A stretch of DNA of 8,127 nt, from NCBI GenBank assembly GCA_000432735.1, contig FR887790.1:1-8127 (forward strand), in the 5' to 3' direction. Numbering within the stretch: the stretch's first letter is position 1; the number at the start of each line of letters is the position of its first letter. The DNA comes from Bacteroides sp. CAG:443. GTDB taxonomy: Bacteria; Bacteroidota; Bacteroidia; Bacteroidales; Bacteroidaceae. Made by a program: the position numbers and the translations under genes. The notes beneath the pieces are model-generated. The model did not search any database. It was not told the DNA's origin and saw nothing but the letters and a program-made list of their open reading frames with translations. Below are positions 5,702 through 8,127 of the stretch, piece by piece.

Positions 5702-8127
5702 ATGAAAAAGAAATTTCCAATATTGTTGTTGTTTGTGTGTTCCGGCTTTTCTTTAGGTGTTGCCCAGAAGGTATCGGTTGTTTCTCCTCGAGTTGAAATG
5801 CAGGAAAATCCGCTGGGAATAGACCGGAAAGATCCTCATTTTTCATGGCAGCTGAAGTCGGGTATGAATGATGTGCAGCAAACTGGATATGAGATTCAGA
5901 TGGGAACCGATTTGCAGGGACTGAAACGGGGAAATAATCTGATGTGGCAGTCTGGACTGGTTTCTTCGGATCACATGCAGGTCGGCTATCAGGGCTCACC
6001 TCTACAGTCGGGCAAGGAGTATTACTGGAGGGTGCGTGTACATACCAATTGTGGGGAGAGTCATTGGAGTGCTGTTCAACGGTTTACCACGGGATTGCTG
6101 CATGACACAGACTGGGTGGCTAAATGGATTGGCGAAGATGCGATGTCAAATCCGGGTGAGTCGCAGACCGAACTGCATACCCGTTTGGCTGCCAGGTATT
6201 TGCGGAAAGATTTTCAGGCGTCCTCTCATGTCAGTCGTGCTACGCTGTATATCAGTGGATTGGGATATTATCAGGCTTTCCTGAACGGAAAATGTGTGAG
6301 CGAAGATTTGCTTACTCCCTCTATTACGTTCTATTCCGAAACCGTATATTACAATACGTACGACGTGACCAGGTTGGTACACGGAGGCGACAATGCGTTG
6401 GGGGTGATTCTTGGAAATGGTCGTTACTTCTGGGTAAGAGGAAGCGGTATGGAAGGGTTTGGCTTGCCTCGTTTGCTGGCACAGCTGGTGATTGAGTATG
6501 CCGATGGTACCCAAAAAATCATCGCTTCGGATGAGACTTGGAAGGTTACATCGAAGGGACCAATTGTAGCCAACAATGAGTTCGACGGTGAAGAATATGA
6601 TATGCGAAAAGAATTGTCCGGATGGAACGTGAGCGGATACAATGATGCTGCTTGGAAGAACGCAGATATCATGTCGGTTCCCTGCAAGCGATTGCGTGCT
6701 CAGCCGTGCCCGTCGGTTGCCGTCATGGAACGTCTGAGGCCGTTATCTGTTACCCGTCTGGCATCGGGTAAGGTCCTGATCGATATGGGACAGAACATGG
6801 TAGGTCGGCTGAATGCTTCTTTTCAGGGAAAGGAAGGACAGAAAGTGATTATGCGTTTTGCCGAGCTTATAAATCCGGACAGTACCTTGTATGTAGCCAA
6901 TTTACGTACGGCTCAGGCTACCGATGTGTTTACTCCTGCTACCGATGGACGCTTTTCGTGGGCTCCTGTTTTTGTGTATCATGGATTCCGGTATGTGGAA
7001 ATAGATGGTATAGAGGGACGTCCCGATACGGACGATTTTGTAGGCGAGGTGATGTACGACAAGATGAAATGTACCGGCGATTTTGAGACGTCCAATGCTG
7101 TCGTCAACCAGATTTTTAAGAATGCTTATTGGGGTATCCGGGGAAATTATCATAACATGCCTACCGACTGTCCGCAGCGGGACGAACGTCACGGATGGCT
7201 GGGCGACCGTGCTACCGGATGCTGGGGCGAGAGTTTCATGTTCGACAATGCGTTGCTGTATCGTAAGTGGTTGCAGGATATTGAAGAGTCACAGCGTGAA
7301 GACGGCGTCGTTTCGGCTGTTTCCCCTCGTTTCTGGACGATTTATTCTGGCGATGTAACATGGCCTTCGGTGTATATATTGGCTGCCGAAATGCTGTACC
7401 GTCATTATGGAGATACGACGGCTATCATCAGGCACTATGATTCCATGAAACGCTGGGTAGAGTATATCTGTCAAAACTCCATGAAGGACGGACTGGTGGT
7501 ACGCGATGAATGGGGTGACTGGTGCATGCCTCCCGAGTCTCCCGAGCTGATTCATTCGCAAGATCCGATGAGAAAGACGGATGGAGCTATATTGGGAAGT
7601 ACTACCTTTTATGGATTGCTGTATAAAATGATGGAGTTTGCTCGCCTGACAGGGCATCCGGAGGATGTTGATAATTACCGGACGCATGCCGAAGTGTTGA
7701 AGAAGGCGTACAACAAACGCTTTTTCAACTATGAAACGGCTCAGTACGGCAACAACTCCGTTACGGGAAACTTGTTGTCGCTTCGTTACGGACTCGTGCC
7801 GGAGGGATACGAACAGCGTGTCTTTCAGAATGTAGTCGACAAAACGGAAAAAGACTGCAAGGGGCATGTCAGTGCCGGCGTGGTAGGCATACAGCATTTG
7901 ATGAGGGGACTGACGGAATATGGCCGGAAGGACCTGGCGTATAAAATCGTGACCAACACAGATTATCCCAGTTGGGGATATATGATTGAAAAAGGAGCTA
8001 CTACTATTTGGGAGTTGTGGAATGGAGATACGGCTGCCCCCGATATGAACTCAGCCAATCATGTGATGCTATTGGGCGACTTGTTGATCTGGTATTACGA
8101 AAATCTGGCAGGCATCAAGAATGCCGA
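5702..8127 (+). CDS. GH78 alpha-L-rhamnosidase, 3' end beyond the window
   Basis: The frame from ATG 5702 is open to the right edge, giving 808 complete codons with no stop. Another ATG at 5696 is in frame; 5702 gives the typical MKKKFPILLLF export signal, with likely cleavage at GVA/QKV. GH78 enzymes are inverting glycosidases that release terminal alpha-L-rhamnose from pectins, gums and glycoconjugates. Domain order: an Ig-like N-terminal domain (about 25-125, PHFSWQL to RFTTG), a rhamnosidase N-terminal carbohydrate-binding domain (about 164-320), a beta-sandwich (about 355-450), then the six-hairpin catalytic domain from about 453. The hallmark TDCPQRDERHGWLGD is present with candidate general acid Glu495 (codon 7184-7186). 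TTIWELWNG carries candidate general base Glu771 (8012-8014). The usual C-terminal beta-sandwich, roughly 80-100 residues, is missing only because the window ends. The gene starts 57 bases after the terminator T-run. Both catalytic motifs are intact, so I expect an active enzyme acting after export. Confidence 0.93.
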   Translation, partial: MKKKFPILLLFVCSGFSLGVAQKVSVVSPRVEMQENPLGIDRKDPHFSWQLKSGMNDVQQTGYEIQMGTDLQGLKRGNNLMWQSGLVSSDHMQVGYQGSPLQSGKEYYWRVRVHTNCGESHWSAVQRFTTGLLHDTDWVAKWIGEDAMSNPGESQTELHTRLAARYLRKDFQASSHVSRATLYISGLGYYQAFLNGKCVSEDLLTPSITFYSETVYYNTYDVTRLVHGGDNALGVILGNGRYFWVRGSGMEGFGLPRLLAQLVIEYADGTQKIIASDETWKVTSKGPIVANNEFDGEEYDMRKELSGWNVSGYNDAAWKNADIMSVPCKRLRAQPCPSVAVMERLRPLSVTRLASGKVLIDMGQNMVGRLNASFQGKEGQKVIMRFAELINPDSTLYVANLRTAQATDVFTPATDGRFSWAPVFVYHGFRYVEIDGIEGRPDTDDFVGEVMYDKMKCTGDFETSNAVVNQIFKNAYWGIRGNYHNMPTDCPQRDERHGWLGDRATGCWGESFMFDNALLYRKWLQDIEESQREDGVVSAVSPRFWTIYSGDVTWPSVYILAAEMLYRHYGDTTAIIRHYDSMKRWVEYICQNSMKDGLVVRDEWGDWCMPPESPELIHSQDPMRKTDGAILGSTTFYGLLYKMMEFARLTGHPEDVDNYRTHAEVLKKAYNKRFFNYETAQYGNNSVTGNLLSLRYGLVPEGYEQRVFQNVVDKTEKDCKGHVSAGVVGIQHLMRGLTEYGRKDLAYKIVTNTDYPSWGYMIEKGATTIWELWNGDTAAPDMNSANHVMLLGDLLIWYYENLAGIKNA

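Noticed and set aside
7289..7897. A 202-codon open frame on the - strand
   Set aside because: It overlaps the catalytic domain of the GH78 gene, whose motifs are clear on the + strand.

Overview
The window looks like gut-type Bacteroidota DNA, probably Bacteroidales (Bacteroides, Phocaeicola or a relative). The reasons are secreted carbohydrate-active enzymes encoded end to end on one strand, weak Shine-Dalgarno sites, and a perfect TAnnTTTG-type -7 element upstream of one gene. The protein families also fit: a GH31 group common in Bacteroides, a lipoprotein-like fragment ending in a polar tail, a glutaminase-A-like multidomain protein, and a GH78 alpha-L-rhamnosidase. The genus call is inference; nothing in the window fixes it.

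Layout, all on the + strand. Bases 1-51 are probably the last 16 codons of an upstream gene. Bases 152-2306 hold a full-length but broken GH31 glycosidase gene. It carries a one-base frameshift in a CCCC run (500-503) and an in-frame TGA (1689-1691). After an 87-base spacer, 2394-2840 holds only the C-terminal part of what looks like a PUL surface lipoprotein, with no signal peptide. A hairpin with a T-run at 2873-2938 ends this decayed half. Bases 3070-5574 encode an intact secreted protein of the DUF4964/DUF5127/DUF4965/DUF1793 (glutaminase-A-like) type, with a jelly-roll-like domain near its N-terminus. A strong terminator follows at 5591-5645. A GH78 alpha-L-rhamnosidase starts at 5702 and runs off the right edge still open.

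The window therefore splits in two. The left part (to about 3060) is AT-rich and holds two damaged genes. The right part is more GC-rich, with 50-55% G+C in the lines I counted by hand, and holds two intact reading frames. I read it as an edge of a polysaccharide-utilisation locus, or two abutting loci, for a rhamnose-containing glycan. The left enzyme set is decaying while the right pair stays functional. No susC/susD pair, regulator, transposase, CRISPR array, tRNA or rRNA is visible. I did not find an unknown defence or mobile system. The points most worth following are the GH31 decay, the fragmentary lipoprotein gene, and the uncharacterised six-hairpin protein beside the rhamnosidase.
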